DNA of 64,000 bases from Grammothele lineata (Eukaryota; Basidiomycota; Agaricomycetes; Polyporales; Polyporaceae), in NCBI GenBank assembly GCA_002150815.3, contig NDFF03000038.1, positions 248,001 through 312,000 on the forward strand, given 5' to 3'. Below the pieces are notes generated by a model. The model worked only from the letters and a program-made list of their open reading frames with translations. It did not search any database and was not told the origin of the DNA. Position numbers and translations under genes: made by a program. Shown one piece after another: positions 51,561 to 62,794 of this stretch (positions are counted from its first letter, which is position 1; each line of letters begins with the position of its first letter).

Positions 51561-53235
51561 CGTCGTCTGATTCCCAGTCCGAGTTGCAGACCTTGCGCAG
51601 CGAGCTGGGGTGAGCAGGCGGCAGCGGAGGTAGGAAAGCCTCTGATGGAAGGACACGCGTGTTATAAGTGAGTTTGAAGTGACGCTGACAGCTCTTGACG
51701 TGGGTGCGTGAAGAAGCAGCTCCTTCTATGGGCCTAACACTCGGGCACTGCGGACGCTTCAAACAAATAGTCAGAGACGTCGAGACGCGAGCCAAAGCCG
51801 CAAGATGGAAGGATGACAGGTCCGACATGTTCTTGATGATCAATGCACAGAGTGTCAGGAGGAACACGCCACGCATAAAATGTCTCTGTGACTGTGTAGG
51901 GTGTGAGCTACAAGTCGCGCAAGATCGCGCTGAGGCGTCTGGGCTCACCGATGCGATTCCTCAGGGGGATTCCCCGCCAGCCCGCTGGTTGGCTTCCACA
52001 CTCGCCCACACCCTGGGAGACCGGTTCGTAAAAATAATGTGGTCGAGTGCCTAGATGTGCCCGAAAGGGTCAAGGACAGTCAGGCGGAGCATTCGGGCTT
52101 CTCGTTTTGATACTGATAGGAGGCACCGGCTTCTGTGTAACGGCTTTCGCTACGGGCGCCGCTTCTTAATGCCGTTAACACGGCTCATTTACCAGGACGT
52201 CGGCAGGAGACCGGTTCCGGTTTCCCAGCTCCGCTTCACACGCCACCATTCCCTCCGTCGTTCGGCGGATCTCCGAGCGTTTTGCTGGTCGTCAGATCTG
52301 GATCCACTTGTCGACCCTCGCACTTCGATGGATAACTTACGGATGTGCGTAAACGTAGACCCAGACATGCGTGAATGTCGGATGCTGATTACTGAGATCT
52401 ATAGTGGTTCAGACGCACAGAGGCTTGATCACCCGGGCGAACGTGGTCCATAGAGCTTTGTGGCGTCTCAGTCAACTCTACTGAAGAAGCCTTCTGCGTA
52501 CCCACAACCGGAGGAGTACAGAGGCGTATGGAGCCAAACGTGGAGTCGAGTGCAGATTCCCCGCAAGAGGGCTGGATATTTGGCCAGCAGCGGAAGCAAT
52601 CGTGAAAAGGCCGGTACTATACAAGTACAAACCTGTACCTTCAAAATGTTGAGGCTGACCACGTGAGAGCGCTAGCTCTCGCTCTGCGGCGATATGCTCC
52701 TAATAACCTCAAGTGACCGTGAATAATACTATATATAGCTGGACGTCAGTGAAGGCATCCCGCTTTCAAGGAAATATGAGATGCATTACCCTGCCCCGCA
52801 CGCCCCGCATGCATGCGTGATAGTCCCGGGTACGTCGGTGAGACGCAGATGTTCGAAGGTGAAAGAAGTCTGACAGTGAGTAAACAGCCGATTTAGATGG
52901 AACTCCTACCTGTTCTTCGTCCGCTCAAGAGCGATGTCGCCGCGCTCGTCGGGCCTGCTGGAGTCGCGCAGTGCATCTTGCGCGGCGTGGCAGTCGGCTG
53001 TCTTTGTACACTGGGGTAGAGTCTGACCCGTTTTCGAGAAGCTTGTCTGCAGATGGCGCCCGAGCGCCGCTCTGCGCCCGGGTAACATGGGAAGAGCGCG
53101 GTACCACCAAGTTGGGGGTACCGTAAGTGCCGGAGATGATATGCACAGCAGCAATGTCGGCGTACAAAAGCGGGGAGTGGTGCTACCTGGGGCCAGAAAG
53201 CCACATTGAGTCCGTTCGCCTACACGCCCTTCAAA
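51561..53235. promoter_or_regulatory. divergent spacer, MFS copy B / LEU4
   Basis: Contains promoters for both flanking genes. A palindromic CCGGTTCCGG lies at 52211-52220 (listed separately). A TATATATA-like stretch is at 52729-52736, about 500 bp from the LEU4 start, which is too far for a simple TATA role unless the 5' leader is long. The open frames here are unconvincing. Confidence 0.45.
52211..52220. promoter_or_regulatory. possible Leu3-type CCGGNNCCGG site
   Basis: The sequence CCGGTTCCGG fits the CCGGNNCCGG consensus known for the Zn2Cys6 regulator Leu3 of yeast, which senses isopropylmalate. It is about 1 kb upstream of the LEU4 start. A match of this length is expected by chance about once or twice in a window this size, and I do not know that Leu3 operates in this lineage. 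Confidence 0.2.
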
Positions 53236-55882
53236 ATGCCAATGTTGTGAGTTAGTGATAACCGCATGCGATTGAATCATGACGCTCACCGAGTTACAGG
53301 AAGGATCCTAGCGCGAAGTACACGCCCTACTCTCCGCTCGATCTTCATGATCGTCAATGGCCTAGGAGGCACATAATGAAGCACCCCATCTGGCTCTCTA
53401 CGGACCTACGCGATGGGAATCAAGCTCTAGCAAGGCCTATGACGGCGGAGCAGAAGAGGATGCTCTTTACTCACCTCGTGTCTTGTGGGTTCAAGGAGAT
53501 AGAGGTCGCCTACCCATCGTCGAGCGACACTGAGTTTGAGTTCGTGCGTGGACTCGTCGAAAACGGCCAAATCCCGGACGACGTATGGATCCAGGTGCGA
53601 GCGTCGCCATCTCCGTTGTCTTCCCGGCTTATGCGAACCATGACGATCGGAAATACCATAGGTGATGACCCCCGCTCGGGCGGAGCTGATTCAGCGCACG
53701 TTCGAGGCCATCGCTGGGGCACGAAAGGTGATCGTGAGTCTGTTCAACGCGACGGCGCCATGCTTCCGTGAGGTCGTCTTCGGGAAGAGCAAAGAAGAGA
53801 TCATAGAACTCGCCACGACGCACACCGCAATGGTCCGCCAGCTGGCTGGTGACCACCGTGAGCGGTACGGGTCCAAGTTCCGGCTCGTGTACGGTGTTGA
53901 AGCGTTCTCCCAAACCGAACCCGAATACGTCGTCGAAATTTGCACTGCGGTGAAGAACGCATGGGGATGTGCTGGCAAGGACTTGGAGGATAGAATTATG
54001 TTCAACCTGCCTTCGACCGTCGAGATATCTCCGCCGAACCACTATGCTGACCAGGTGAGCTCGCACCTCCACGTTGGTACCAAGGAAACATTGACCGCCG
54101 CCTCCGAACAGATTGAATACTTCTGCCGCCATATGGAAAACAGAGACGAGATTGTCGTAAGCTTACATACGCACAACGACCGGGGTAAGCACACGCACCA
54201 CTCTTCTTTCCTTCTTCAGCGCAAATCCGTATTCACTGACCTGCTCGCGGGCAGGAACGGCCGTCGCGGCGACCGAGCTCGGAATCATGGCGGGGGCTGA
54301 CCGCGTCGAAGGCTGCCTCTTCGGCAACGGCGAACGGTGCGGCAACGTCGACCTCGTTACGCTCGCCCTCAACCTGTACACCCAAGGCGTCCCCTGCGGG
54401 CTCGACTTCAGCAACATCCAGGCGACGATCGACGTCGTCACCCAATGCACGTCCCTCCCCGTCCACCCGCGCCACCCATACGCGGGCGAGCTCGTCTTCA
54501 CCGCCTTCTCGGGCTCGCACCAGGACGCGATCAAGAAGGGCTTCGAGGCGCAGGCCGCGCGCCACGCGCGCGACGCTGCGGCCGGGGCTTCCCCGAGGTG
54601 GATCATGCCGTACCTCCCGCTCGACCCCGCCGATCTCGGGCGCACGTACGAGGCCGTCATCCGCGTCAACTCGCAGTCGGGCAAGGGCGGGATAGCGTAC
54701 ATCGTCCGCACGCGCCTCCATCTCGACTTGCCGCGGCCCGTCCAGCAGGAATTCTACCGCGTGGTGCAGCGCAGGGTCGACCGCGCCGCGCGCGAGATGA
54801 CTGCGGAGGAGATCGTCGCTGCTTTTTTGGCGCACTATCACCTTGTCCTCCCTGCCTCTGAGGACAAAGCCCAGGAAGACGGGGACGTGGCAGATGTCGA
54901 CGCCGACGCTCCCGCGCGCGTCGCGCTTGGCAAGTTCGCGCTCGTGCAAACCTCCTCCACCACGACTTTCCAAGGCCGCATGACGGCAGACGGAAGCACC
55001 TTCACGCTCCGTGGCGAAGGCGCAGGCCCGCTCGGCGCATTCCTCTCCGCCGTCGAGGCGCGCACGCGCCTACGCTTCACCGCCGTCGAGACGGACACCC
55101 GCCCGTACTTCTCCCCCACCTCCCCCGGCGTCGTGTCCGCGTTCGTTCTCCTCGCAGAGACGCACGCCCCAGGTACTAGCGACGACCCCTCGAGCGACGC
55201 GCATGCCCCGACGTGGGGCGCTGGGCTCGACGCGGACCCCGCGCGCGCTCTTGTGCGCGCCGCGGTCAGCGCGATGAACAAGCGCCTGGGTGGGCGCGCG
55301 GTCGCGGTCGCGGGCGGGGAGTTACGCGAAGTGCTGAGGGTACTCCGCGACGACTATGCGCTGCCCCTCCCGCGCGCGATGCATGGAACGCTCGCAGATG
55401 CGTGCGCTGCGGGAGACGCGTTGGGTTTGTCGCCCGCGCAGGTCGCCGCGCGTTTTGTCGCGAGGGTGTGCCATGCGCACGCCGCCGCCGCGGCCGACGC
55501 CGTCGGTGAAGGCGCGAATGGAGGGTGTGGCGGGGCGGTCCTCGAGTCGTTCTCCGTGGCGCGAGCGCCGAAGTCGATCGGGTTGCGCTTCGAGGCTGTC
55601 ATGAACGTCGGCGGCGCGCAGCGGAAGGTGGAAGCGCGCGGCGACGACGCTATTAGGTGCTTATTGGACGGCCTGGCGAACGTCGCTGGAAACGCGACTG
55701 TTCGCGACATCCAGGTCCAACCACGCGTCGGGGCGGCGAAGGAGCACCAACACGCGGCGTTTGTCCAAGTCGAGACGGATGGGCGAGAGCCAGCGTGGGG
55801 AGTTGGGCTTGATGACGACATCACGACGGCAACGCTTCAGGCAGCCTTGATGGCTGCCGTGAATTGTGTCCAGACAATCTAA
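53236..55882 (+). CDS. LEU4: 2-isopropylmalate synthase with doubled C-terminal regulatory unit
   Basis: Five exons (53236-53246, 53300-53594, 53662-54054, 54112-54184, 54255-55882) give 799 residues in consistent frame. The first exon is 11 nt (MPML joins [15 protein letters not shown]). The catalytic TIM barrel spans about 30-330: [64 protein letters not shown] (metal-binding His pair), [15 protein letters not shown]. It condenses acetyl-CoA and 2-oxoisovalerate, the first committed step of leucine synthesis. The usual subdomain (SGKGGIAY at 399, LPRPVQ at 416) and a LeuA-dimer regulatory domain (483-601) follow. A second, more divergent copy of the same unit follows ([10 protein letters not shown] at 626, dimer domain 687-795). 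Yeast Leu4 is about 620 residues, so the extra length matches one extra unit. Confidence 0.93.
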
Positions 55883-55971
55883 AGGTCCGCGCACGGGTAG
55901 CAGAAGATAGGCAGCAGAAGAACATGTATATTAGGAGATAGGATACACGACTGACCACCCACACGTATTGT

Positions 55972-57510
55972 CTACACCTCTGGGCGATGCCTCGCCTTGA
56001 GGTAGAATCTCACGATCATATCGTTTGCCGTCAAGGTGATGATCCTACGCAATGCGAGCGAAGTTAGCGCGTCATCTGAGGCGATATACTAGACGAGACG
56101 CATACGTGTGAGGTGCAATCCGCAGAAAGTGCGCAGTGGTACCTGTGAGCGCCGATGAGCACGGAACATCACGCACCACGCGTCCTCGCCGCGAGTAGAG
56201 AGCGCAACGCACCCTTGTACCAGCCAAAGATACCCTCCGCCTTCAACGTCTTCCACAGGCAGTCGATCGGGTTCTTGTACAGGAGGCCGACAGTGCGGCC
56301 GTCCGGACCCTTGGCGGTGGGTTGGTTGTACATACGTGTCAACGTCTGTGAACCGCACAGCACGTAATGAGAAGTGGCGGACGCGCAACGTGAAGAGAGA
56401 CGTACCGTGTCAGCCGGCTGCATAACGAGACACTGCGCGGACGCCGGGAATGAGCGAGAACACGTCAAAAAGCCAGACACGAGAAGACGTACGAGAAGAG
56501 CGCCCGCGATCGAGCTGCTCGCGAGGAACGTCCACGTGCTATCGGGGTCTCCTATCCCATAACGGACGAGCTGATTTTTGCTCCAGATGTAGCTCGGGAG
56601 TTGTACCTACGAAAGCCGCGAAGCGCGGACGGGTCAGATAAACGCATACACGCATATGCAGCGCCGCGACACGCACCGAGCCTCCAATCGCGCCGCGAAG
56701 TATAGCTGCGTCCCATCCGCGTAGGAGACCCTTCATGCCCTCTTCGCGGACGATCGTCGAGAACGCGTCCCACGCGTGGCGGTAATACCTCTGTTCACCC
56801 ACGGGGAGGACGGGGGAGTACGCCTGCATGCGCGTCTTGACAAGGAAGAGGGGGTTGCCCAGGAAGGCTGGTGTGCATGAGGCGAGTAGAGAAGAGAATG
56901 TACACGCGAGCACTCACATCCGACGACCGCGCTGACGGACCCAGCACACATGGAGGTGAACATGACTTGTTGAGTCAGACTGTATCCCAGCTGGGCGTTG
57001 CTCCATCTTCGGAAAGGTTCGTATAGGCCTGGGACGACACGCTTCGGCATACACGTACGAGAATGAACGCATATATGCACTCACCGAGACGCGAACCGTT
57101 GAGCGCGATTTGGTAGAAGTACTATAATGCGGAGATGAGGAAAGCGAGGAGGCCGAAGATGCCGGCAGACGCACCGCAGGACCCAGACCGCGCTGTACTC
57201 CCCTGATACCCTCGTTCCGCCACGTCTTGACGAGGACGTCAAAGACGTTCTTGTAGACCTTTTCTCCACTATTCTTCATGAGCTCGCCCTGGAGCTGCAT
57301 ACGCGTCTTGGCGACCTCCGCTCTGTGTGTCCCAGGTGAGATTACAGCGCATATAGGGCGCACTTCTGTTACTCACGGGTTCGAGAACGTCACCTGCCAT
57401 AGCGCCTCGTCAACCTCTGTGAGATTTGAAGACGGCTATAGACTTACCGCTGTGCATCCCGCAAGTCCTCCGCAGACGAATCCCTCGAGAGTAGATAGAT
57501 GGACGGTCAT
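55972..57510 (-). CDS. mitochondrial carrier, OAC1-like
   Basis: SLC25-type inner-membrane carrier built of three repeats with their signatures: NPAEVAKTRMQLQGEL, NPLFLVKTRMQAY and QPADTVLTRMYNQ. First exons are 57510-57448, 57393-57377 (17 nt), 57322-57175, 57121-57085 and 57028-56918. The last join (56100 zone to about 56035) gives LRIAPHTIITLTAND and ends at 55972. The opening STLEGFVCGGLAGCTAVTFSNP and the MQLQGEL phrase point to the oxaloacetate/sulfate carrier group (yeast Oac1; SLC25A34/35 in animals). Yeast Oac1 also exports 2-isopropylmalate, the product of Leu4. It converges with LEU4 and only 89 bp separate the stop codons. Subfamily is inferred from motifs. Confidence 0.82.
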
Positions 57511-58506
57511 GGCGGACGAGAAGAGAGGGCCCACTACGAGGCAGGCGAATTTTGGAGGATTGAAACAAGAGGATGGTGGCACATATGGACTGAGGGGATG
57601 CCGGCATGTACCCAATGCGAAGAAGGGGCTTCTCAGCCGCTTCCCACTCACAGACGTCCGCGAGCGAGGCGCTCACAGGCACATCGTTTCTCGTCCATCA
57701 TGCCTCCCTTCGCTGCTACACTCTCTTGAAGACCGTGCGCGAACGCCTTGCCCTCTCATGCATCGATAGAAGATCAGACTGGATGACAGACTCATACGTG
57801 TTTGCTTGATTCAGACGACGTGGAACCACTTTCGGATAGATGCGCGGTCTGAAGAAAGGCGCATTGTGATCAGTTAGAATTGACGTACTAATCAAGAGGC
57901 CTAAGTCTCAAAACTCGGCGGACAGCAGAGTACGCACCTAGACACCGGTCAACACCACGACGCAGTTGACGTTTCCCAGCTACCTCCTATCGCTGAGTGT
58001 TTCAGACAACATGCACGGTTGAAAGGAGTCGAATTCCAGTCTAAGGTGATCACATCGAGTAACGCGTAAGGGATATGTAACAGATGTAGGCCACAGAGAG
58101 AGCGAGGCAGATAGTGGACAAGATAATCGGGTTGCTTGGGCAGGTCGTGGTCGTCGATCAAGGGAGAAGGATGGTCTTCAGTCCTCGACGTTCACGGGGT
58201 CAATCACGTTGAGCTCGAGGTCGTCGTCAGCGACCGCGAGCACACGAAGCGCCCGTGCCTGGTGGCTCGGCCGAAACCGTTTCCCGAGCCGCCCATGAGC
58301 CATTCTCCATCGCTGCGAACTTGAACGCGTCGCTTGTACTAGGCCCATTCACCGACTACACAACTTGTTCCTTCTTTAATGCTCTGTTCCAGAAGAGCGC
58401 TGTAACTGTACAATGCTCACCATAAACGTTTAAACCCCCGAGCCTCGCGTTCCCCATGCCAGTTGGCAGTTGAGTAAGGCTGCCAGTTTTCCGGGGCACG
58501 TCTTCT
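57511..58506. other. carrier promoter region and spacer
   Basis: About 1 kb between two minus-strand genes; only short frames. It should contain the promoter of the carrier gene. Confidence 0.45.
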
Positions 58507-59762
58507 CTACTCAACGTACTGCGGTGGCTCCTCGGAGGAAATTTCCATAAGGTGTGTGCGCAACCTCTCTACCTCCTCTCTCAGCGCGTCCATCTCCACC
58601 TGCCAAGGAGCTAGTCTTGGTGCTGTTGCTTCTAGCCCGGGTCTTCCTTCAGAGATTGTTGGCTGGTTCCCAACTCCGTGCGCTGTTGGAGTGCTGCTTT
58701 GCCTTTGTGGCGATTCATGCACGCTTGCGGCTTCACGCAGGTGTGGTGGAGATAATGGGCGTTGCACTGGTATGTGCGCGCGGCAACCCGGGACGCCCGA
58801 GGAGGGATCTGTGCGTTAAACGGGCCCGGGGATCGAATCGTTGGTCACCCAGTAACGTACTTGGATATTCACTCACAATTCGTTTCAGCGGGGCCACCAA
58901 AACGCGGCCGGTTGCATGCTACTTTAGAGGCTAGTGTGTCGACCGCTTTTACTCCGGGGAAGCTCCAGGTCCTCCTCCGAAGTAAGAAGAAAATTGTGAT
59001 TAGGGCGAGAAAACCGACAGCGCCTCCGACTGCCCCTCCAGTGATGGTCTTGCTGGATTTGATTTTCGATGTGAATGAAGTAGAACCCGCAGTGGCGCCA
59101 GGGCTCTCTGATATTGTGTGACTTGCACCACCATTGTTATGGGTGCTAGCAATGGAGGCAGGTAATGGTGGTGTTGGAGTAGAAGTGACTTCCGTATCGT
59201 TTTCCTCGGTGGTATAAATGACGTAGTCGAAGAGAATGGTCGACTGTTCACCGAATGTATCTGCCGAAATCCTGAGTACATGCGGTCTATTCTCCAATCC
59301 TGTCTTGCTGAATACCAGTACGTCGTACTCAACTACTGTGGTATTGGCCGGCGAGTGGACATATTCGCCTTCCTTCTGGTCGTCCACGAAGAATTCCGCA
59401 TCGATCCAGGGAGAGTAGAGAATGTTGTTCGTGACAATAAAGAAAACATATACTGCGATGCCTGTGAAAGTCACATTTGCGACTCTGGGAACTGGTCCGC
59501 CATAGTATGTGGTGTCGTGCCAGGTCTGGTCAAATGCACTATTGACGTCGATGTAAGTGGAATTGAGTGCACATCTTCCACAAGTTGCTCCTTGGTTCCA
59601 GCCACCGGTAGAATCGTTGGAGTAGGATGGCCGTGTTCCAGTGATGGGGTCGCCATATTCATCGTCGATGGTACGGTTGACCCAGATTGGTGTACATTGA
59701 CGAGGGTATATGAGGAGAGGAAGAATAAATGCTAGGCTAGGGGAAAAGGGCGATATACGCAT
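58507..59762 (-). CDS. single-pass membrane glycoprotein, copy 1
   Basis: Two exons, 59762-58877 and 58808-58507, give 395 residues. The start was chosen at MRISPFSPSLAFILPLLIY (signal peptide); an in-frame Met at 59795 is possible. Order: secreted domain with NRTIDDEYGDPITG, NQGATCGRC, WHDTTYYGG, FTGIAVYVFFIV, VVEYDVLVFSKTGLENRPHVLRIS and ILFDYVIYT; a Ser/Thr-rich stalk; one membrane helix (GGAVGGAVGFLALITIFFLL, followed by RRR); and a cytosolic tail ending in a short coiled coil (MDALREEVERLR). This layout is common in Agaricomycete surface proteins of unknown role, perhaps binding a carbohydrate or sensing the wall. A paralog is at 62795. Confidence 0.8.
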
Positions 59763-60627
59763 TGGACGATCTGGTGTTTCGCGGCAATAGTGCATTCACA
59801 ATAGGACCCGGCGCACAGCAACGACGTACGCCTTATACTATATCGCTACTGGCTACTTTCCGTAAGACTATCAACCTCACGTTGAACAAATGCAGATATT
59901 AACATGCATCCACCCCGAGACCGATCTTTGACGAGATATTATGGGGGAAGGGGTTGGGCTGAAAGGAGCCCAGCCAATCTAAGAAAAGCGCCGCACTTGA
60001 GGACGAAAGCAATCTCCCAGGTAAGAGCGAGAGCCCGAAGATCCGAGCTTGTCCCAATCAGATGTGATCTTGGGTTATCTACGGCTTCCAGTCGGAAATC
60101 TCGAAGATGAGATACACGAAGTTCGCTGATATTGACGTCTCACATGCGGCTCAGTGGGTGTAGAGACGTCCCTCGGCGGCACGAGCTCACTCCAATCGGG
60201 AGTATAATTGATGATGACGACTGACCAGCGCCCCGCATTATATCTAGCGGAGACTACATCTGGAATCCGTATCGACTTGAAGCCATTGTCAACTGACAGA
60301 TGTTGCACCGAGGGGCTGATACGGCGCCCAACGAGTTCAAGTTGATTACACAACCTGTTTGATAAAGAACGGAAGATATAGCGTGATATTCGCGTGGCAG
60401 AGTTCGCGAAACGCTCTGTATACAAGAGTAAAGCATCTCCCTTCTTACATTAACGTTTGAGTGCGACTGACAGTACGGCCCTAAGCATTTTCCACCCACT
60501 CCTCCAAAATCCCTCTCGAGCTCAACAACACTACTTGAAAGAGGAGAACAACGGGAATGCAAGACGAGTGCTGTTGAGTTGCCATGTACCGCTTGATAGG
60601 TGTCTCTCGACCCGCTGTGCTTGCGCT
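59763..60627. other. spacer with a short dispersed repeat
   Basis: About 860 bp between two minus-strand genes. A 116-codon minus frame (60425-60075) has no family motif. A 30-bp repeat at 60448-60477 is listed separately. Confidence 0.45.
60448..60477 (+). repeat. 30-bp dispersed repeat, copy 1
   Basis: Begins CATTAACGTTT and ends GACTGACAGTACG. It matches 62735-62764 at 28 of 30 positions in the same orientation. It lies 150 bp beyond the stop of the F-box gene. Confidence 0.7.
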
Positions 60628-62441
60628 CTACACGTTGAAAGAATACACAACGGTTTCGTACTGGTCGGGTAGGAGGGCCGACAGATTCTTCTGATATCCA
60701 TATTTCAAGTGAGAAGAGCGGAATGATGATGAGTAGAGCCGAGATGCATAGCAGAAGGGCTTACCGAAACGATTATCCCATCGTCCGCGACGGTGACCGT
60801 TACATAACCATCTCGTCTTTGTTCTGAGGGTCCATATACGATCTTCCTGTGCTGCACATGGAACGGGTGCGTAGTGCGGACAGAACGGATGTACCGGGAG
60901 CGTGGAGAGAGGTTGCTGTGGAGGTCGAAGAACGTCGACGCAATAGCAGGCGGAGACTCGTCGCGGGTAGAAGGCGTGGCATGAGGGAGGAGGTCGAAGA
61001 CGAAGACGTCCACGCTCTCGACATTCCAGTCGGTTTCTGCTCTCCCGCGCGCTCGAATCGTGACGGCGCAACGTGCGCCCGCGGCGGAGAAGTACGCGTA
61101 GGGTACGTATCCCGCTCGCACGCGCAGAAGGCGACTGCCGGCGGGGCCCCATTTCTTCCATGGGACAGTCATTGGACGATCCTTGTTGGGAACCGCTTCG
61201 GCGGCTGTGAGGTAACCGTTGAAAGTGGATCGGGGGACTAGGAGCAGAAAGGTGTCCTGCATGGACGTGTCTTCCTCTACGCTGATAGTGATTGCTATTA
61301 ACGAGCGAGAGGGGTCGGGGGAGAACATTCCTCGGCTGGTGGGCGTGTCCGTATACATCTGAATCGCGTTCCCAGTATATTCTTCTGAGAGCGACGGAAG
61401 AAGAAATTCGCAAACCGCGGTCCCCAGATCGTGAACACTGCGGATACTGAGTTTATTTGCGCAACAGTGAACGAAGGCCACGTGTTCGTCGTCCCAGAAA
61501 TAGAAGCGTGAAGTGCCGTTCAGTACAAGCTCCTGTGTAGGCGTCTCGTTGAACAGAGCAAGGGAATATATCTGAGTCGGCTCACACGTATCAAAGTCCC
61601 CTCGCGCCAGTTATACAGCCGCAGGTGCACCGACACACCTCCAAGCCGCTGCATTGCCCACAGGGCTAAATCCTTTTGAATCCTAACACCATAGGTCCAA
61701 GATGTCATGCTAGAGATGGCGGGTCCATTGAAGGTAGCCACCGGTGCTGCTGGATGAGGACTTGATCTCTCCGATAGGTGCAGTAGATGAAGTTTGTATG
61801 GACTACAGAAGGCCCAGCATCAGCACACATCAGTCGACGTAGCGAGCTCGATTGAATGGCGCTTCTTACCCATCGTGATGGTCTGGAGATTGTCCAGCGA
61901 TGACCAGTAGCTCTTGGCTGTGGTCTGCTGCAACATCGACTCGGTGGGGCTTCACTACGCGAGAGATGTCGACCAGGTACTCCTCCTGCTCGACGCCTCG
62001 TGTCCTACTCCCGGGGCGGGTTAGTCTCAGCATTCCATCGGGTGTAATAACTCGTATGAAGCCATCGGTGAGCGCGTAATCGGCGTCGCGGCGTGTATTG
62101 ACTAAGGAAAGACCTCTATCTAAAGTAAAAGTGGACGATCTCCAAGCGTCTTGATATTCGCGAACTGCGGTGAGACAATCGGCGGCAGAGACGCTCGTAC
62201 CCTGGCGTGTTCGTAGCATGCCAGTCTCGCAAAGACCGATGCTGAGTCTGACGGGGGTCTCTTTGCACAGAGATGTCATTCGCTGAGACGTCTTCAACGC
62301 CGTACTGTAAGCGTGAAGCCCGCAGAGACGTTCGCGTGCGAGCAAACGAACCTGGGCACAGCTAATGATATCCGGGGCATCGAGATTGACAAGAATCGAG
62401 ACCACGACGTTGTCCGGCAGTTCATTGAGGCTCAAAGACAT
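60628..62441 (-). CDS. F-box protein with beta-rich C-terminal region
   Basis: Starts at 62441 with a clear F-box: LNELPDNVVVSILVNLDAPDIISCAQ, which continues TSQRMTSLCKETPVRLSIGL across a 60-nt intron. Middle exons read GMLRLTRPGSRTRG and KPHRVDVAADHSQELLVIAG, then a long exon (61481-60778 zone) with LSIRSVHDLGTAVCEF, DTFLLLVPRSTF, VPWKKWGPAGSRLLRV and RDGYVTVTVADDGIIVS. The last exon gives KNLSALLPDQYETVVYSFNV with stop at 60628. The body looks beta-propeller-like, as in many Agaricomycete F-box proteins. Likely an SCF substrate receptor. It is unrelated in detail to the four other F-box proteins of the window. Confidence 0.78.
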
Positions 62442-62794
62442 GTTGGGCGGAAAATGGGGCGAAGAGGAAAATGTCTAGAGGGTACACTAGAGGTTTTGAT
62501 ACCGATTCGCGGAGGTCCGGATGGCGGTATCAGATCAACTTCGGTTGCAGTCACTATTATACAGGGCGCTTGATGTTATGTCGGAGTTCAGCGGAGTAGG
62601 ATACAATATGGGCGGTGTTTAAACTACTTCTTCGGAGTTTCGTGGCGTCTGTGATGGATGCAGCACGAATCGAGGCTCAACGCAGCTCAAACACGACCTC
62701 TCACGGCAGAGTTCAGTGCAGTGATAAGTATCTGCATTAACGTTTCAGTGAGACTGACAGTACGCACCACCCGAAAACTCACCATCCCTCATTA
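62442..62794. other. spacer / F-box gene promoter
   Basis: About 350 bp between the F-box start and the 3' end of the next membrane glycoprotein gene. Contains the second 30-bp repeat copy and nothing else recognised. Confidence 0.45.
62735..62764 (+). repeat. 30-bp dispersed repeat, copy 2
   Basis: Same sequence as 60448-60477 with two mismatches. It lies about 30 bp beyond the stop of the partial membrane glycoprotein, probably in its 3' UTR. Confidence 0.7.

Noticed and set aside
54055..54111. A 19-residue insertion in LEU4 between YADQ and IEYF
   Set aside because: It begins GTGAGC, ends CAG, is 57 nt and interrupts a stretch continuous in other Leu4 proteins; read as an intron.
54233..54973. 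246-codon minus frame opposite LEU4
   Set aside because: Antisense shadow of a highly conserved coding exon.
46504..57510. Idea of a secondary-metabolite cluster (two MFS transporters, isopropylmalate synthase, carrier)
   Set aside because: No backbone enzyme (PKS, NRPS, terpene synthase, DMATS) or tailoring P450 in the window; LEU4 and the carrier look like housekeeping genes.
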